Origin: Nakamurella lactea DSM 19367
GTDB taxonomy: Bacteria > Actinomycetota > Actinomycetes > Mycobacteriales > Nakamurellaceae
NCBI RefSeq assembly: GCF_000426645.1
Contig: NZ_AUFT01000001.1
Location: 186,001 to 250,000 of the forward strand
DNA: 64,000 nucleotides
Direction: 5' to 3'
The notes beneath the pieces are model-generated. The model saw only the letters and a list, made by a program, of their open reading frames with translations. It did not search any database and was not told where the DNA came from. The position numbers and the translations under genes are program-made. Of this stretch, positions 21,318 through 31,104 are shown in pieces (position 1 is the stretch's first letter; every line of letters starts with the position of its first letter).

Positions 21318-22333
21318 GCACCCCGACGTGGACCGAGGAATTGAAGGACCGCGCAGCCACCATCGCCGACAAGGTCGGTGAGGTCGCCACCGAGGCTGCC
21401 GGCAAGGTCGCCGAGCTGGCCGGCGACGCCGCCGAGGCGGCGGCTCCGTTGGCCGAGAAGGTGTCGGAGAATCTGGGCGACACCGTGCAGAAGGTCGGTC
21501 ACAGCCTCGGCGATCGTGCCGACGAACTGACCGGGAAGGCCCGCAAGTCTGCGGCGAAGGCCGCGAAGCGGGCCAAGGCCAGGGCCGCCAGGGTCGAGCA
21601 GCAGCTCGGCGCGAGTGCGGGCGAGGCGCTGCAGCAGGCCAGGGGCAAGGTCAAGGGCAAGGCGACCAAGGGTGCCGCCGTGTTGGCGGCGAAGGCAGCG
21701 ACCGCTGCCGGCAAGGCCGAGAAGGCCGCCGCCAAGGCCGCGAGCGACGCCGAGAAGGCGGCCGGCAAGAAGAAGAGCCACAAGGTCCGCAAGGTCGTCT
21801 TCTTCACCGTGATCGGTGGTGCCGTGTACGCCGTCGTCCGATTCCTGAAGTCGCCGGCCGACACGCCGCCGCCGGCCACCTCCGCGGCCCCCACCTACCC
21901 GGCGGCCCCGAAACAGGACACGAACGTCCAGACCGCCTCCGCTGACGCCGAGACCGACATCAAGTCCGACACCCCCGACACGTCGGTCGACGCCACCAGC
22001 AACGGCGGCAAGGCCACGGCCCGGGCGGTCGCGGACACCAGTGGCAAGCATGCCGCCGAGGGCGCCGCTGAGGCTGCGGCCGCCGCCGGCCCGGCAGGCA
22101 GGGCTGCCGATCAGGTGAAGGACTTCGGGCCGGACAGCCGGAACGCAACCGCCGACGGCGCAGCGCCCGATGGCTTCCCGATCAAGGGCAACGCCGGCTC
22201 CATGCTCTACCACAACCCGGGATCGGCGTTCTATGCCCGAACGGTGGCCGAGGTCTGGTTCCGCAACGCGGAGGCCGCCGAGAAGGCGGGTTTCAAACTG
22301 CCGCCGAGCCAGCGCAAGGACGCGAACAAGTAG
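21314..22333 (+). CDS. Sunset-domain membrane protein with histone-like Lys/Ala region
   Basis: A 339-residue protein. Residues 1-155 are a long amphipathic Ala/Lys/Glu-rich helix with [13 protein letters not shown]-type repeats reminiscent of histone H1 tails. A membrane segment follows (about 158-178, [17 protein letters not shown]), then a low-complexity linker. The C-terminal about 45 residues (from about 288) match the actinobacterial 'sunset' motif: [23 protein letters not shown], and AEKAGF. The function of this motif is not established. The gene is inserted between lipB and lipA, which adjoin in mycobacteria. ATG 21314 overlaps the stop of a mini-ORF. Confidence 0.75.
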   Translation: MSTPTWTEELKDRAATIADKVGEVATEAAGKVAELAGDAAEAAAPLAEKVSENLGDTVQKVGHSLGDRADELTGKARKSAAKAAKRAKARAARVEQQLGASAGEALQQARGKVKGKATKGAAVLAAKAATAAGKAEKAAAKAASDAEKAAGKKKSHKVRKVVFFTVIGGAVYAVVRFLKSPADTPPPATSAAPTYPAAPKQDTNVQTASADAETDIKSDTPDTSVDATSNGGKATARAVADTSGKHAAEGAAEAAAAAGPAGRAADQVKDFGPDSRNATADGAAPDGFPIKGNAGSMLYHNPGSAFYARTVAEVWFRNAEAAEKAGFKLPPSQRKDANK

Positions 22334-22401
22334 TTCATCGGCGGCCCATCCACGCGATGGGCCGCCGCGCACCCGCACCGAACGATTGGACGAGGACACC
22401 A

Positions 22402-23370
22402 GTGACTCTTGCTCCCGAGGGCCGCAAGCTGCTGCGACTCGAGGTCCGCAACGCTGCGGTCCCGATCGAGAAGAAACCCGAGTGGATCAAGACTCGGATG
22501 CGCACCGGACCGGAATTCGCGAACCTGCAGTCGCTGGTCAAGAGCGAAGGCCTGCACACGGTCTGCCAGGAGGCCGGCTGTCCGAACATCTACGAGTGCT
22601 GGGAAGACCGCGAGGCAACCTTCCTGATCGGCGGCGACCAGTGCACCAGGCGCTGCGACTTCTGTCTGATCGACACCGGGAAGCCCGGCCCGCTGGACCG
22701 GGACGAACCGCGCCGGGTCGCCGAGTCCATCCAGAAGATGGACCTGCGTTACGCCACCATCACCGGCGTCACCCGTGACGATCTGGACGACGAGGGCGCC
22801 TGGCTGTACGCCGAGACGATCCGCAAGGTGCACGAGTACGCACCGAACACCGGCGTGGAGATCCTCACCCCGGACTTCTCCGGCAAACCCGAACTCCTGC
22901 AACAGGTTTTCGATGCCGCACCTGAGGTCTTCGCGCACAACCTGGAAACCGTGCCACGGATCTTCAAACGGATTCGGCCCGCGTTCTCCTACGACCGCAG
23001 CTTGGACGTACTCGACCAGTCCCGTCGGGCCGGCATGGTCACCAAGTCGAACCTGATCCTGGGGATGGGCGAGACCCGCGACGAGATCAGCCAGGCGCTG
23101 CGTGACATGCACGACGCCGGCTGCGATCTGGTGACGATCACCCAGTACCTGCGGCCGACGCCGCGGCACCACCCGATCGAGCGCTGGGTCAAACCCCAGG
23201 AATTCGTCGAATTGCAGGGCGAGGCCACCGAGATCGGCTTCGCCGGCGTGATGTCCGGTCCGCTGGTCCGGTCCTCCTACCGGGCCGGAACCCTGTACCG
23301 GCAGGCCATCGAGGCCCGGACGGCGGCCGGCGCCCGTCCGGCCGGCGCGCTACCCGTCGCCGGCCGGTGA
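22402..23370 (+). CDS. lipA: Lipoyl synthase
   Basis: Radical-SAM enzyme that inserts two sulfurs into the octanoyl group left by LipB. It has 322 residues from GTG 22402. The auxiliary 4Fe-4S motif is C55-x4-C60-x5-C66 ([12 protein letters not shown]) and the radical-SAM motif is C81-x3-C85-x2-C88 (CTRRCDFC). The C-terminal [10 protein letters not shown] holds the Ser that ligates the auxiliary cluster. The frame is open upstream to 22357, but GTG 22402 has GAGGA about 6 nt before it and gives the family N-terminus. Confidence 0.97.
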   Translation: MTLAPEGRKLLRLEVRNAAVPIEKKPEWIKTRMRTGPEFANLQSLVKSEGLHTVCQEAGCPNIYECWEDREATFLIGGDQCTRRCDFCLIDTGKPGPLDRDEPRRVAESIQKMDLRYATITGVTRDDLDDEGAWLYAETIRKVHEYAPNTGVEILTPDFSGKPELLQQVFDAAPEVFAHNLETVPRIFKRIRPAFSYDRSLDVLDQSRRAGMVTKSNLILGMGETRDEISQALRDMHDAGCDLVTITQYLRPTPRHHPIERWVKPQEFVELQGEATEIGFAGVMSGPLVRSSYRAGTLYRQAIEARTAAGARPAGALPVAGR

Positions 23371-24179
23371 CCGCGGCCGCCCTCCGGCAGGTATCCAGCC
23401 ACCAGGAACTGGTGGCCGCCGTCGGCGGCGACCCGTTCGTCCGCTACGAGATCGCCGCCGACCTGCCCCGCCCCGCCTGGGCGCTGGGTCGCAGCGCCGT
23501 GATGTTCCGTGACACCCACAGCGGCCTGCGGGGCGTTGCCGCGATCGGCGAACCGGACGAGCTCGCGGTGCTGCTCGGCGACCTCGCGGACCAGCCGGAG
23601 ATCGCGAACCTGCAGACGGTGACGGTTGCCCGTGCGGCCCTGGCGACGATCGCCCAGGTGCTGCCGATCGGCGACAGCGGCGGCGACTGGGACTGGATGT
23701 GGACCGACGTCGCCCCGCCGGCGCAACCGGCGGAGGACCGGCTGGTCGTTCTCGACGACGTCGCCGATGCCGACGAACTGATTGCTCTCAACAGTGCCGA
23801 CAACCCGACCGCCGAGAGTGAGCCGGGTACCGGGCGCACCGAAGTCTGGCTCGGCATCCGCGACGCCAAGGATGCGATCATCGCGGCCGGCGCCCTGCAC
23901 CGCAACGCTGCCGGCACGCCGCACCTGACCGGGATCGTCACCGCGGCCGATCATCGGGGCCGGGGGCTGGGGGCCGCCGTCACCGCCGGTCTCACCCGGA
24001 TCGCGCTCGAGGTGTCCGGCCGGTTCGCCGGCGTCAGCAGCCTGGGGGTGTACGCCGGCAACGACGGCGCCCGACGGATCTACCGGCGGCTGGGCTACCG
24101 GACCGCGCAGAAGCTCGCCAGCCGACGGATGACCACCCCGGACCGCGGGCCGGCCCGCGCCAGCAGCACGACCCGCTGA
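23367..24179 (+). CDS. GNAT-family N-acetyltransferase
   Basis: A 270-residue protein with a diverged N-terminal half and a C-terminal GNAT fold from about residue 140. The acetyl-CoA loop is [19 protein letters not shown] and the following strand-helix is [18 protein letters not shown]. The substrate is unknown. GTG 23367 overlaps the lipA stop (GTGA), so it is translationally coupled to lipA. This insertion between lipA and the DUF4191 gene is not seen in the mycobacterial order. Confidence 0.85.
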   Translation: MTAAALRQVSSHQELVAAVGGDPFVRYEIAADLPRPAWALGRSAVMFRDTHSGLRGVAAIGEPDELAVLLGDLADQPEIANLQTVTVARAALATIAQVLPIGDSGGDWDWMWTDVAPPAQPAEDRLVVLDDVADADELIALNSADNPTAESEPGTGRTEVWLGIRDAKDAIIAAGALHRNAAGTPHLTGIVTAADHRGRGLGAAVTAGLTRIALEVSGRFAGVSSLGVYAGNDGARRIYRRLGYRTAQKLASRRMTTPDRGPARASSTTR

Positions 24180-24203
24180 TTCGGCGGCTGCGGCTGTGCG
24201 CCG

Positions 24204-24209
24204 TATCCT
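24204..24209 (+). promoter_or_regulatory. -10 element for leaderless DUF4191 gene
   Basis: TATCCT is followed by 6 nt and ATG 24216. This argues for ATG 24216 rather than the in-frame GTG at 24210. Confidence 0.55.
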
Positions 24210-24215
24210 GTGAAT

Positions 24216-24968
24216 ATGGCGAAAACTGGCAGCACCTCCGGGTCCAAGGAGGAGAAGAAGGCGCTCAAGGCCGCTCAGAAGGCCGAGAAGAAGGATCGCC
24301 GCGGCCAGATGTGGCAGGCCTTCCAGATGCAGCGGAAGGAGGACAAGCGCCTCATTCCGTACATGGCCCTGACTATCGTGGTCGCCGCCGCGATCGTGGT
24401 GGGGATCGGCCTGCTGGTCGGCATCGCCTGGTTCTTCGCGTTGCCGTTCGGCCTGATCATCGGCGCCATGCTGGCGATGATCCTGTTCGCCCGCCGGGTC
24501 CAGCGCAACGTCTACAACAAGGCCGACGGCACTCCCGGCGCGGCCGCCTGGTCATTGCAGAACAACCTGCGGGGCAAGTGGCGGATCACCCCGGCGATCG
24601 CCGGCACCACCCACCTGGACGCTGTACACCGGGTGATCGGCCGCCCCGGAGTGATTCTGGTCGGTGAAGGAGCCCCGCACCGGGTCAAGCCACTGCTCGC
24701 CCAGGAGAAGAAACGGATCGCCAGGGTGGTCGGCGACACCCCGATCTACGACGTGATCATCGGCAATGACGAGGGTGAGACGCCGCTGCGCAAGCTCAAC
24801 CCGTTCCTGATGAAGCTGCCCCGCAACATCAGTCCGGCCGCCGTCGAGGAACTCGACACCCGGCTGACGGCGCTCAAGGGTCGGTCGCCGCAGGCGGGCA
24901 TGCCCAAGGGGCCGATGCCGGCCGGCGCGAAGATGCGCAACGTGCAGCGCTCGGTGCGGCGCCGCTAG
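24216..24968 (+). CDS. DUF4191 family membrane protein
   Basis: A 250-residue protein with a highly charged N-terminus (KEEKKALKAAQKAEKKD), two adjacent membrane helices (about 48-90: YMALTIVVAAAIVVGIG, then a second Ile/Leu/Ala-rich segment) and a cytoplasmic C-terminal domain ending in a basic tail. It is the homologue of mycobacterial Rv2219, which also lies between lipA and glnA; the function is unknown. The length is typical. The conserved position suggests a link to lipoate or glutamine metabolism, but this is only positional. Confidence 0.85.
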   Translation: MAKTGSTSGSKEEKKALKAAQKAEKKDRRGQMWQAFQMQRKEDKRLIPYMALTIVVAAAIVVGIGLLVGIAWFFALPFGLIIGAMLAMILFARRVQRNVYNKADGTPGAAAWSLQNNLRGKWRITPAIAGTTHLDAVHRVIGRPGVILVGEGAPHRVKPLLAQEKKRIARVVGDTPIYDVIIGNDEGETPLRKLNPFLMKLPRNISPAAVEELDTRLTALKGRSPQAGMPKGPMPAGAKMRNVQRSVRRR

Positions 24969-25022
24969 TCCGAGCCCGGGTCAAGCCGACCAGAGCCGGG
25001 GTCAACCCTCGTCCGTTCGGCA

Positions 25023-25043
25023 ATGCTCCGCTCCGCGGAGCAT
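25023..25043. terminator. Bidirectional terminator between convergent genes
   Basis: ATGCTCCGC and GCGGAGCAT form a perfect 9-bp stem around TCC, midway between the convergent DUF4191 and RDD genes. Confidence 0.65.
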
Positions 25044-25058
25044 CGTCAAAGGCGCCGG

Positions 25059-25466
25059 TCAGCGACTGCGGATGACGACGGTCCGGCAGATGCGGTCGTG
25101 CAGCCCGCGCCCGTCCGCGTCCTGCAGCAACGGCGGGACGATGATGAAGGTCAGCGCGGTCCGCGGAATCGCCCACAGCCCGACGAATACCTTCCCGTTG
25201 ATCGGTGCCACCCGGATACCGACCGCCGCCTGGCCGGGAGTGAAGCCGAAGCAGCCGACCGCGATCACCGTCATCGCCGCCCAGACCAGCAGCGACCAGT
25301 TCTGCGGCAGCGCCGGCTGGGTGAACAGCCAGCCGACGCCGAAGGCGATGGCCAGGTCGATCAGGAAGGCCAGGATCCGCGATCCCATCGAGGCGATCGA
25401 GCCGACCCCGGTCTTCGGCAGGGCGAGGCGCTCGCCAGGGTAGGCAGCGGCGTCGGGGGTGCTCAC
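25059..25466 (-). CDS. RDD-family membrane protein
   Basis: A 135-residue protein with the RDD signature: GSRILAFLIDLAIAF in the first helix (Arg and Asp conserved), TPGQAAVGIRV in the middle, and a third helix before GLHDRICRTVVI. RDD proteins are small transporters or membrane adaptors; some are Na+/H+ antiporters. It corresponds to the RDD gene beside glnA in mycobacteria. GTG 25466 is preceded at 6 nt by TAGACT, placed just inside the end of the GGDEF gene. Confidence 0.85.
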   Translation of the reverse strand: MSTPDAAAYPGERLALPKTGVGSIASMGSRILAFLIDLAIAFGVGWLFTQPALPQNWSLLVWAAMTVIAVGCFGFTPGQAAVGIRVAPINGKVFVGLWAIPRTALTFIIVPPLLQDADGRGLHDRICRTVVIRSR

Positions 25467-25470
25467 CGAC

Positions 25471-26526
25471 TCAGTCTACGAGGCGGTCGGAACGGCTCAG
25501 CTGCTCGCGGATGGTGTCGCGTCCGGCGTTCTTGGCCCGGTACAACGCCTTGTCGGCGATCCGCAGCAACTCGGTCACCGTCCCGGTGGCGGCCAGCGAT
25601 GCGATACCGAAGCTGGCCGTGACCAGGACGCCGTCCGGGAAGTGGGCGCCGGCCAGCTGCGCCCTGACCCGACCGGCGGCCGCGACCGCGACCGGCTGAT
25701 CGCCCTCGAACACCAGCAGGAACTCCTCCCCGCCCCAGCGCGCCGTGACCTTCGCCCCCGCACCCCTGAGCACCTCGGCGACGCCGATCAGCACCTGATC
25801 GCCGACGTCGTGCCCATGCCCGTCGTTGATCGCCTTGAACTCGTCCAGATCCAGCAACGCGACGGCCACCGGCGCGCCCGACGCGGCGAGCCGGTTCAGT
25901 TCGTCCAGTGCCTGCCGCCGGTTGTCCAGGCCGGTCAGCTGGTCCCGATAGGCCATGGTGCGCATCCGCTCGGCCTCGACCCTGGTCCGCAGCAAGGCAT
26001 CCTTGGACCTGGCCAGCGCGAAGACGAACACCGCGGTGATGCCCAGGTACATCTCGTACCTGATGAAGTCGATGAGCAGGGTATCGCCGGGTCCGTGGTG
26101 CGGTCCGAAATAGAGCAGACCGATGACGGAGGACACGACCACCAGCAGCAACGCGTTGCGCAGGGCAGGTCCGGTGTCGAACCACAGGAACGCCATCACC
26201 ACCAGGATGGTCAGGCCCATGAAGATCGACGGCGACAGTCCCCGCCAGGCGACCTGCGGGTCGGCGGTGGTCGCCAGCCTGATGCCCATGCTGGCCAGCC
26301 AGAAGGCGGCGATCACCCAGAACGTCGACCGTTCGATCGCCACCACGTTGCGGTCGGCGCCCAGCCGCAACAGCATCCAGGCGACGATCAGATACCCGAA
26401 CAACACGGGATAGGTGAACCGGATCACCGGCGACTGCTCCTGCTGCAGGAACCAGACGGCGGCGATCACTACCCAGCCCAGCGGTGCGAACACCAGGTAG
26501 ATCCGGCGGCGGCTGGCCGGATTCAT
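25471..26526 (-). CDS. Membrane diguanylate cyclase (GGDEF)
   Basis: A 351-residue protein with about six N-terminal membrane helices (residues 8-165) and a C-terminal GGDEF domain (about 185-340). The active site is WGGEEF, and the preceding [23 protein letters not shown] contains the Mg/substrate motif. It should therefore make cyclic di-GMP from GTP. No RxxD inhibitory site is seen in front of GGEEF. No EAL domain is present. ATG 26526 overlaps the stop of a 17-codon leader ORF (ATGA). The gene is inserted between RDD and glnA and is divergent from glnA. Confidence 0.9.
   Translation of the reverse strand: MNPASRRRIYLVFAPLGWVVIAAVWFLQQEQSPVIRFTYPVLFGYLIVAWMLLRLGADRNVVAIERSTFWVIAAFWLASMGIRLATTADPQVAWRGLSPSIFMGLTILVVMAFLWFDTGPALRNALLLVVVSSVIGLLYFGPHHGPGDTLLIDFIRYEMYLGITAVFVFALARSKDALLRTRVEAERMRTMAYRDQLTGLDNRRQALDELNRLAASGAPVAVALLDLDEFKAINDGHGHDVGDQVLIGVAEVLRGAGAKVTARWGGEEFLLVFEGDQPVAVAAAGRVRAQLAGAHFPDGVLVTASFGIASLAATGTVTELLRIADKALYRAKNAGRDTIREQLSRSDRLVD
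25473..25478 (-). promoter_or_regulatory. -10 element for leaderless RDD gene
   Basis: TAGACT on the minus strand, 6 nt before GTG 25466. The hexamer lies within the last codons of the upstream GGDEF gene. Confidence 0.5.
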
Positions 26527-26576
26527 CTGCGCGGGCAGGCTGGGCCCGCCCCGGGCGGGGCAGTCAGATCGGGCAT
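26523..26576 (-). CDS. 17-codon leaderless leader ORF of the GGDEF gene
   Basis: ATG 26576 encodes [17 protein letters not shown] and stops in the ATGA overlap with the GGDEF start. A TAGAAT -10 lies exactly 6 nt before its ATG, so the mRNA should start at this codon and the leader would be translated first. The Pro-rich content could slow ribosomes. The GGDEF gene itself has no convincing Shine-Dalgarno, so expression probably depends on termination-reinitiation. Confidence 0.45.
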   Translation of the reverse strand: MPDLTAPPGAGPACPRR

Positions 26577-26582
26577 CCCCCG

Positions 26583-26588
26583 ATTCTA
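26583..26588 (-). promoter_or_regulatory. -10 element of the GGDEF transcript
   Basis: TAGAAT on the minus strand, 6 nt before the leader-ORF ATG 26576. This is one of the best -10 matches in the window. Confidence 0.55.
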
Positions 26589-26648
26589 GAACGAGCCGGA
26601 CACCGGCCGATCCTCCCGGCGCATCCGTGTACCGGGGCACGGTCGGGC

Positions 26649-26664
26649 GTAACGCGCCGGAAAC
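26649..26664 (+). promoter_or_regulatory. GlnR-type nitrogen-control box upstream of glnA
   Basis: GTAAC-gcgccg-GAAAC matches the actinomycete GlnR consensus gTnAC-n6-GAAAC exactly. It lies 137-152 bp before the glnA start. GlnR activates glnA under nitrogen limitation in Streptomyces and Mycobacterium, so the same is inferred here. Confidence 0.7.
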
Positions 26665-26800
26665 AACCGCGTCGTCGGCGGGCAACACCACCCGACTACG
26701 GTCGTTGTTGTTCGGCTCCCGGCCACGGCTGCGGGGCACGGCACCGTACGGCGCTTGGGCGCACCCGACCACTGTCGACCTTTCTAGGAGCGATCCCCGC

Positions 26801-28225
<1,425 letters not shown>

Positions 28226-28233
28226 GTCACCTG

Positions 28234-28277
28234 CGGGACAACCCCGCTACGCCTTCGGGCGTAGCGGGGTTGTCCCG
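28234..28277 (+). terminator. Long perfect hairpin with TTCG loop after glnA
   Basis: A 20-bp uninterrupted stem (28234-28253 with 28258-28277) closed by a TTCG tetraloop, immediately after the glnA stop codon. It should be a very stable terminator or mRNA 3' end for glnA and for the convergent gene. An extra copy of the right arm follows at 28291-28308. Confidence 0.8.
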
Positions 28278-28290
28278 TCACAAAGCCCGA

Positions 28291-28308
28291 CGTAGCGGGG
28301 TTGTCCCG
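28291..28308 (+). repeat. Third copy of the glnA hairpin arm
   Basis: CGTAGCGGGGTTGTCCCG repeats the right arm of the preceding hairpin, 14 bp after it. It could pair with the left arm as an alternative. Related shorter units occur at 9426-9442 and near 47277-47287. Confidence 0.5.
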
Positions 28309-28324
28309 GTGCCGTTCTTGACCG

Positions 28325-29149
28325 TCAGCCGACCGCCGTCGTCGCGCGGACGAACTGGATCTTCCAGGTCTGCGGCCCGCGCTCCAGATAGTCGATCTGG
28401 AAGGCACCAGGCGAACGCTGTTGGAGTTGTCCGAGCAACGGCACCGGGTCGTGGTTGGCTGCGATGATCAGGCCACCGCCCTCTCGCACCGCGTCGAGAG
28501 CGCCGAAGATCGTCGCGTGTCGGATGGCGTGCGGGATGGTCTGGACGTCCAACTCGGGGAAACCCGGCTCGTCGGCCGCGCCACAGGCGCAGCTCCCGCC
28601 GTGCCCGGCGGCGCCGTCGCCCGCGACCGCGGCAGAATCCGTTGTGCCGTCGGCCGATCCGTCCCGAGCGTTCATGGCGTCGTGCATGCCGTCGAGGATG
28701 TCGCCGATCGAGACACCGGGAGTACCGACCAGCAGCGGGATCACCAGTTCGTTCTCTTTGGCCAGGTGCACGTCGAAGAGGACTTTCAGCGCGCGTCCGG
28801 CGGCGGCCGCCCGCACGGCCTCGGTCGACCGCTCGATCTCGCGAACGAGGTCGACGATCGCCTGATGCTCGGCCAGCATCCCCTGGATCAGCAGCCTGCC
28901 CTCGACGGTCGCCTGCGCGGCCGGATACATTGCCGCCTCCTCGGCGAGGGCGTGCGGCACCAGATCCGCTGCGCACCAGAGGGCGAGATCATCGCGAGCG
29001 TCCTGAGCCGGCCCGGCATCGACGCGGCCGGCCGCGGCCAGCAGCGCCTCCACCTTGGCCGCCAATGCACCAGCCATCTCGGCGTGGTGGTCGACGACGG
29101 CCGACGCGGCCCGCGCGTCGCGTTCGTTCGATGCGATCAAGACATCCAT
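28325..29149 (-). CDS. Hemerythrin-HHE / DUF2249 protein
   Basis: A 274-residue two-domain protein from ATG 29149, with GAGGAGAAGG just upstream. The N-terminal HHE domain (residues 15-160) has spaced His and Glu residues expected for a di-iron site (DHHAEMAG, VPHALAEEAAMYP, AEHQAIVD, HLAKENELVIP). A Cys-containing linker (GGSCACGAADEP) leads to a C-terminal DUF2249 domain (TIPHAIRHATIFGAL, IAANHDPVPLLGQL, then a strand before the C-terminus). Such proteins accompany nitric-oxide metabolism and di-iron repair. It diverges from the HTH-NirK operon, and the promoters abut. Confidence 0.85.
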   Translation of the reverse strand: MDVLIASNERDARAASAVVDHHAEMAGALAAKVEALLAAAGRVDAGPAQDARDDLALWCAADLVPHALAEEAAMYPAAQATVEGRLLIQGMLAEHQAIVDLVREIERSTEAVRAAAAGRALKVLFDVHLAKENELVIPLLVGTPGVSIGDILDGMHDAMNARDGSADGTTDSAAVAGDGAAGHGGSCACGAADEPGFPELDVQTIPHAIRHATIFGALDAVREGGGLIIAANHDPVPLLGQLQQRSPGAFQIDYLERGPQTWKIQFVRATTAVG

Positions 29150-29222
29150 GCCTTCTCCTCGGCTCCGGCCCGCGCATCCTGCGCGACCAACTCCTGCCAC
29201 CCGTCCGGGCGGCGTCGCCGCT

Positions 29223-29235
29223 ATTTTAGTACACT
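29223..29235. promoter_or_regulatory. Side-by-side divergent -10 elements of the NO module
   Basis: Minus strand: TAAAAT (29223-29228) for the hemerythrin gene. Plus strand: TACACT (29230-29235), 7 nt before GTG 29243 of the regulator. The AT-rich core ATTTTAGTACACTT stands out from the surroundings and is a likely operator, because one bound protein would block both promoters. Confidence 0.55.
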
Positions 29236-29242
29236 TGGTTCC

Positions 29243-29977
29243 GTGGAAAATAATCAGGGCCTCACCGGGATCGCCGACCGAATGGCGCGACCCGGCTTCG
29301 GACCCGACGGGGCGGCCCAGCACCGCGACCCCCGCCTGTCCCGGTCCCGGGCCGCAGTCCTGGGAACCCTCAGGGGCCAGCCAGAACCGACATCGCTGGC
29401 CGCGCTCTCGTCGGCGACCGGGCTGCACGTCAACACGGTGCGGGAGCATCTTGAGGCGCTGCTCGAACTCGACCTGATCGATCGCCGACAGGCACCGGTG
29501 TCCGGCCGCGGGCGCCCGGCCTGGCTGTACTTCGCGGTGGACGACACCGACCCGTCGGAGTACGCCGGGCTGGCCGCGGCCCTGGCTTCGGTGATCAAGC
29601 AGACCAGCCGAACGCCGACCGAGGACGCCATGCGGGCCGGCCTCACCTGGGGCACCGAACTGGCCGGCGATCGGCCAGAACCACCGGCCACCACCGGCAT
29701 CCAGGCACGGCGCGCCGTGGTGACCCTGCTCGACGACCTCGGTTTCGAGCCACGGGCAGATGCGCGGGTGGACCGGGTACGGCTGACCCGATGCCCGCTG
29801 CTGGAGGCGGCCCGCAAGTATCCGGACGTCGTCTGTGCCGTTCACCTCGGCATCGTCAAGGGTGCGCTGCAGACTTACGGCACAGACCCGGATCGAACGA
29901 GTCTGACGCCGTTCGCCGAGCCCGGTGCGTGCTCACTGCGTTTGCTCGCCAAGGCCCCGGAGACGGACCTCCCGTGA
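29243..29977 (+). CDS. HTH regulator with cysteine-rich (probable Fe-S) C-terminal domain
   Basis: A 244-residue regulator from GTG 29243. An ArsR/MarR-like winged helix occupies about residues 32-100 (TSLAALSSATGLHVNTVREHLEAL, GRGRPAWLYF wing). The C-terminal effector domain holds RLTRCPLLEAARK, VVCAVHLGI and a final Cys near GACSL. This spacing is seen in SufR-like actinobacterial regulators that bind an iron-sulfur cluster. In this setting, redox or NO sensing is the natural inference. It starts a three-gene operon with overlapping stops and starts leading to NirK and probably represses both divergent promoters. Confidence 0.8.
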   Translation: MENNQGLTGIADRMARPGFGPDGAAQHRDPRLSRSRAAVLGTLRGQPEPTSLAALSSATGLHVNTVREHLEALLELDLIDRRQAPVSGRGRPAWLYFAVDDTDPSEYAGLAAALASVIKQTSRTPTEDAMRAGLTWGTELAGDRPEPPATTGIQARRAVVTLLDDLGFEPRADARVDRVRLTRCPLLEAARKYPDVVCAVHLGIVKGALQTYGTDPDRTSLTPFAEPGACSLRLLAKAPETDLP

Positions 29978-31104
29978 CGGCGACCTCGGTTCGCGGTCGA
30001 TCTTCGGCCACCCCCGTCGATGGACCTCGCCCGCTCCATCGACTCGTCTTCCTGATTTCGGGCGGAATTGCCCTGCTGGCCGGGCTGGACGCCGCCCTGC
30101 TGATGATCGGGCTGTGGGCGCCGGTTGACCTCGCGCGGCTGCCGGAGGTTCACGGCATGCTGCTGGTCCTGGGTTTTGTCGGCACCGTGATCAGCCTGGA
30201 ACGGGCGGTCGCGCTGCGCCGCCGGATCGGTTTCGCCGCGCCTGCTCTGCTCGGCATCGCGGCGCTCGCGCTGGTATCGCCGCTCCCCCTGCGCATCGGC
30301 CAGGCGCTGCTGGTGCTGGGGTCGGCCGCACTCGTGCTGCTCTACCTTCCGCTGTGGCGCCGTCAGCGCGACGATGCCGTGCTGGTCCAGAGTTTGGGCG
30401 CAGTGCTGGCCACCGGCGCGGCTGTCCTGTGGCTCGGCGGAGTATCGATCCCGGCCGCGCTTGCCTGGCTCGTCGGTTTCGTGGTCTTGACCATCGGCGG
30501 CGAGCGGCTGGAACTGGCCCGCTTCGCGATGGACCGGCGCCCACGCGAACTCATCGTCCTGCTGTCCGGAATCGTCGTCGCAGCGGTGCCGGCGGCGCTG
30601 TTGTGGCCGGCTGTCGGCTATCGAATCCTCGGTGCCGCCCTGCTCGGGTTGACGATGGTGCTGCTGATCCACGACGTCGCACGAAAGACCGTGCACGGCA
30701 CCGGGTTGGCGCGATTCGCCGCGGCCTGTATGTTGGCCGGATATGGCTGGCTGCTGGTCGCGGGTGCGACCTGGTTCGTGCTGGGAGCGGCACCGTCTGG
30801 CAGCGCTTACGACGCGATCGTGCACTCGGTCTTCCTCGGCTACACGATCTCGATGATCATGGCGCACGCCCCCGTCATCCTCCCGGCGGTATTGCGTCGC
30901 CCGCTGCCCTACCACCCGGTGTACTACGTTCCCGCTGCGCTGCTACAGGTTTCGCTGATCATCCGGATCCTGTTCGGTGACGCCTGGGGTCTGCAGCCGG
31001 CCTGGCGTATCGGCGGTCTGCTCAACATCATCGCGCTGCTGGCCTTCGTCGTGCTGGTCGCGTCGAGCCTGGCCACGGCACCGGTGAACGGTGCGCGTCG
31101 ATGA
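29974..31104 (+). CDS. Polytopic membrane protein of the NirK operon (NnrS-like)
   Basis: A 376-residue protein made almost entirely of membrane helices (about ten to twelve). Conserved-looking His residues lie in helices: EVHGMLLVLGF, VHSVFLGYTISMIMAHAPVILPAV, and PYHPVYYVP. The pattern is reminiscent of NnrS-type heme/copper membrane proteins of denitrifiers, but no strict family signature is recognised. GTG 29974 overlaps the regulator stop (GTGA) and its own stop overlaps the NirK start (ATGA), so it is locked in the operon. A role in NO or copper/heme handling for NirK is inferred. Confidence 0.65.
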   Translation: MTATSVRGRSSATPVDGPRPLHRLVFLISGGIALLAGLDAALLMIGLWAPVDLARLPEVHGMLLVLGFVGTVISLERAVALRRRIGFAAPALLGIAALALVSPLPLRIGQALLVLGSAALVLLYLPLWRRQRDDAVLVQSLGAVLATGAAVLWLGGVSIPAALAWLVGFVVLTIGGERLELARFAMDRRPRELIVLLSGIVVAAVPAALLWPAVGYRILGAALLGLTMVLLIHDVARKTVHGTGLARFAAACMLAGYGWLLVAGATWFVLGAAPSGSAYDAIVHSVFLGYTISMIMAHAPVILPAVLRRPLPYHPVYYVPAALLQVSLIIRILFGDAWGLQPAWRIGGLLNIIALLAFVVLVASSLATAPVNGARR

